Positions 6,496-8,446 of a stretch of DNA of 8,446 nucleotides are shown here, piece by piece. A program made the position numbers and the translations under genes. How positions within the stretch are numbered: position 1 is the first letter of the stretch; the number at the start of each line of letters is the position of its first letter. The notes below the pieces were generated by a model. It ran no database searches. It saw nothing but the letters and a program-made list of their open reading frames with translations, and was not told where the DNA came from. Origin of the DNA: Oscillospiraceae bacterium (GTDB lineage Bacteria > Bacillota > Clostridia > Oscillospirales > Oscillospiraceae); the NCBI GenBank assembly GCA_031261245.1, contig JAISKU010000203.1:1-8446 (forward strand), written 5' to 3'.

Positions 6496-7680
6496 ATGTA
6501 TGATTCAAACGACGATGCGCCGGTAAACGAGCGCGTTGAACGCAAAGAGAAGCCGGAGCCGACCCCGGGCGCGTCCGAAGACGGCGCGGGGCTTCCGGAG
6601 GTTTACCGCGCGGAGCTTCAGGCGCTGAAGCAACGCGACGCCGGTATCGAGATATCGCGCAGTGCGAGCGGCAGGTATTACGCCTTGATAAATATCCCCG
6701 CCGCGCACACATGGAACTTCATGGTTTTCTACGACCTGCGCTTTCCCGATTCCGACAAGCCCGGCGGCGTACCGATAAAGCCGGTGCTGCTGTACCCGAC
6801 GCTCAACAAAATACCCGCTCTTGCCGAGCTCGAGGCCTTTCCCTACTCCGTGTTTGACGATGACCTAAACAGCGAATATCTGTTTTCCGAGACGATATAT
6901 AAGGCGGTCACGCGCCGTTTCGGAAAGACTGATCAGCCGCTTTCGGAGATATTGTATGATTCGCTGCTGAAATGGGTTCGCATGATCGAGAATGCCGACA
7001 CCTCCGCAAAGGAGCTCGACGCGCTGCTCAACGGATGGGCGGACATCGCAAAAAAGCACCGCTTCACCGTGCCTGCCCGGCGTACCCCTAAGCTCGGCTT
7101 GGGCAAAAAATACAATTCCGAAGAACGCAGCGCAAGAGGACATCCCCAGTGCAAAAAGATCGTCCTGTCGCGCCGCGCGTATGCCGCGATTTATTCTGAG
7201 ACTCAGCGGCGCATCACGACCGAGACCGGCGGAATTTTCATGGGGCACTACAAAAACGGAGTCTGGTATATTATCGAGGCGACCGACCCCGGCATAAACG
7301 CCGTATTCAGCGGTTCGTATCACGAGGGCGACGAAAAGTATTACAACAACGTGCTTCGCGCGGTCTCGCGCCTGTATAGGCACAAGCTGGAGCTGCTCGG
7401 CATGTGGCACCGCCATCCCGGCTCGCTCGACCGCTTTTCCGGCACCGACGACGACACGAACGGCAAATACGCGGAGGTTGTGGGAAACGGCGCTATCTCC
7501 GCACTTGTGAATATTGACCCCGAGTTCAGACTGACTTTTTACTACGCGGTTATGCAAAACGGCGGGGTCACCTATTATAAGACGGATTACGAGGTAAGCG
7601 ACGATTACGGCGACATGGCGAAGTTTCGCGAAATCGCGTCGCAGGAGGACATAAACCGTCAGATAAATAATCGCTCATAA
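6496..7680 (+). CDS. E2-like/JAB (JAMM) metalloprotease fusion, putative deconjugase
   Basis: A 394-residue protein (402 if it starts at 6472). After a charged, Pro/Glu-rich N-terminus of about 35 residues, residues about 45-170 resemble the E2-like part of the upstream protein: ALINIP, a hydrophobic strand into FYDLRFPD, GGVPIKPVLLYP (90-101) and a helix with LLKWVRMIE (Trp160). The YP-to-W distance is 59 residues here and 61 there. No cysteine occurs in this half, so it cannot form a thioester. Residues about 220-375 are a JAB/MPN+ domain with every JAMM residue: Glu243 in ETGG, then H-x-H-x7-S-x2-D as His305, His307, Ser315 and Asp318. JAMM enzymes are zinc isopeptidases that remove or mature ubiquitin-like proteins (Rpn11, AMSH, CBASS Cap3). 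It is cytoplasmic, with no signal peptide. It sits 10 bases after the E2-like gene and 17 before the E1-like gene, so removing or processing the E1-activated modifier is the likely role (inference). Confidence 0.86.
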   Translation: MYDSNDDAPVNERVERKEKPEPTPGASEDGAGLPEVYRAELQALKQRDAGIEISRSASGRYYALINIPAAHTWNFMVFYDLRFPDSDKPGGVPIKPVLLYPTLNKIPALAELEAFPYSVFDDDLNSEYLFSETIYKAVTRRFGKTDQPLSEILYDSLLKWVRMIENADTSAKELDALLNGWADIAKKHRFTVPARRTPKLGLGKKYNSEERSARGHPQCKKIVLSRRAYAAIYSETQRRITTETGGIFMGHYKNGVWYIIEATDPGINAVFSGSYHEGDEKYYNNVLRAVSRLYRHKLELLGMWHRHPGSLDRFSGTDDDTNGKYAEVVGNGAISALVNIDPEFRLTFYYAVMQNGGVTYYKTDYEVSDDYGDMAKFREIASQEDINRQINNRS

Positions 7681-7697
7681 CGACCGGAGGTGACCAT

Positions 7698-8446
7698 ATG
7701 TCAATAATTATAAACAGATATGATCTTATTCCAACGGCGGAGGATCTCCCCCGCGAATTTGACGAAGCCGTCGCGAACGCGCTGAAAAGCGCTCCGGCGG
7801 ATTCCCTCGACGGCGACGCCCTCGGCACGCTCCCGGAAACGGATTCCGACGTTGTGGGCGCCGATTTCATGCGCGATTTGCTGGAAAGCGGCGGCGGTCT
7901 GGGCGAGCGCGCTGAGGACGACGCCGATTCCGATTTTGACCTGAACGACTTCGATGTGGCGCTTGGCGAAATGATAGAGCGACTCAACTCGCGCGCCGCA
8001 AAGGAAAATCTTGTCATGGTGCGCTCGGACATATTTGAAGACGCCGGCTATATCGGCGTCGTGTGCGGCGTCTCAAGACCCGAGACAGGGAAATACTACA
8101 TCCTCGGCAGCGACGCGCACGGACGCTTCCCCGTTGTCGGCTTCATTTTCTCTCCGGACACCTACCGGCTCGCGGCGCGGGCGAACGCAAAGCTCGAGGG
8201 GTTTGACTTTTACGGCGCGCATATAGACGGCGACTGGCAATTCACCGCCGCCGACGGCGCTCTGCTGCAATACGCGAAGTTCGATACAACCTCAAGACTC
8301 TTTTCCCGCAACTACGGGCTGCTTGAGAGCGGCTATATGCTGCAAAAACGCGCCGTGCTCGTCGGATGCGGCTCCGTCGGAAGCCATGTCGCGCTGGAGC
8401 TCGCGCGATCCGGCGTGGGTAAATTTGTGCTCACAGACACAGACAC
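7698..8446 (+). CDS. E1-like ThiF-family adenylation protein, N-terminal part (truncated by right edge)
   Basis: The first 249 codons of a larger gene, with a strong GGAGGTGA site at 7686-7693 before ATG 7698. Residues 14-100 are acidic and probably flexible (runs of Asp/Glu around 71-85). Residues about 105-195 form a compact domain that I cannot assign with confidence. Residues about 217-249 begin a Rossmann-type nucleotide-binding fold: AVLVGCGSVGSHVALELARS with Gly223, Gly225 and Gly228, then GVGKFVLTDTD. This is the opening of the ThiF/MoeB/E1 adenylation domain, where the first acidic residue after the second strand contacts ATP ribose. Such enzymes adenylate the C-terminal glycine of a ubiquitin-like protein and often pass it to a cysteine. 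The catalytic cysteine, zinc ligands and most of the fold lie beyond the edge. Its position after E2-like and JAB genes supports the E1 role over a simple biosynthetic ThiF or MoeB, which usually lack a 215-residue N-terminal extension. Confidence 0.82.
   Translation, partial: MSIIINRYDLIPTAEDLPREFDEAVANALKSAPADSLDGDALGTLPETDSDVVGADFMRDLLESGGGLGERAEDDADSDFDLNDFDVALGEMIERLNSRAAKENLVMVRSDIFEDAGYIGVVCGVSRPETGKYYILGSDAHGRFPVVGFIFSPDTYRLAARANAKLEGFDFYGAHIDGDWQFTAADGALLQYAKFDTTSRLFSRNYGLLESGYMLQKRAVLVGCGSVGSHVALELARSGVGKFVLTDTD

Noticed and set aside
5568..6712. Long minus-strand open frames (325 and 363 codons) opposite the E2-like gene
   Set aside because: They are antisense to a gene with clear motifs and a ribosome binding site. 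Their apparent internal repeats are only the complement of the 147-bp duplication, and such long antisense frames are common in GC-rich coding DNA.
7698..8446. Plain MoeB/ThiF biosynthetic enzyme for the last gene
   Set aside because: It has a 215-residue N-terminal extension and sits in an operon with E2-like and JAMM proteins and no thiamine or molybdopterin genes. The missing C-terminus means this stays open to revision.

Overview
The window looks like a piece of a chromosome from a GC-rich Gram-positive anaerobe, probably a clostridial or Oscillospirales-like bacterium. Pointers are strong GGAGG-type ribosome binding sites, a TTG start, a short S-layer-homology (SLH) surface protein and a consensus vegetative promoter. 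This placement is inference; there is no rRNA or tRNA to anchor it.

Layout. (1) Bases 1-887, minus strand: the N-terminal two thirds of a citrate synthase, running off the left edge, with a near-consensus promoter at 924-952. (2) Bases 1062-2051, plus strand: a secreted protein with a signal peptide, one cadherin/Ig-like domain and three SLH domains, closed by a perfect GC-rich terminator hairpin at 2055-2091. These two genes are divergent and look like ordinary core or cell-surface genes. (3) Bases 2229-8446, plus strand: a tightly spaced operon with its own candidate promoter (2158-2186). It encodes an FtsK/SpoIIIE-type ATPase, an E2-like protein with an internally duplicated N-terminus, an E2-like/JAB (JAMM metalloprotease) fusion, and an E1-like ThiF-family adenylation protein that is cut by the right edge.

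The operon is the interesting part. E1-like, E2-like and JAMM proteins together are the enzyme set of a ubiquitin-like conjugation and deconjugation pathway, as known from eukaryotes and from bacterial systems such as Bil and the CBASS Cap2/Cap3 pair. Here they follow a large multi-module FtsK-like ATPase with coiled coils and no visible membrane segment. A working model, which is inference, is that the E1-like protein activates a modifier, the E2-like protein transfers it or scaffolds the transfer, the JAMM protein processes or removes it, and the ATPase moves or remodels the target (DNA or protein). No ubiquitin-like modifier is visible, so it may lie beyond the right edge. The first E2-like gene may have moved its cysteine, the E2-like half of the JAMM protein has none, and the E1 N-terminus may be a decayed JAB domain. 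No mobile element, CRISPR array or RNA gene was seen.
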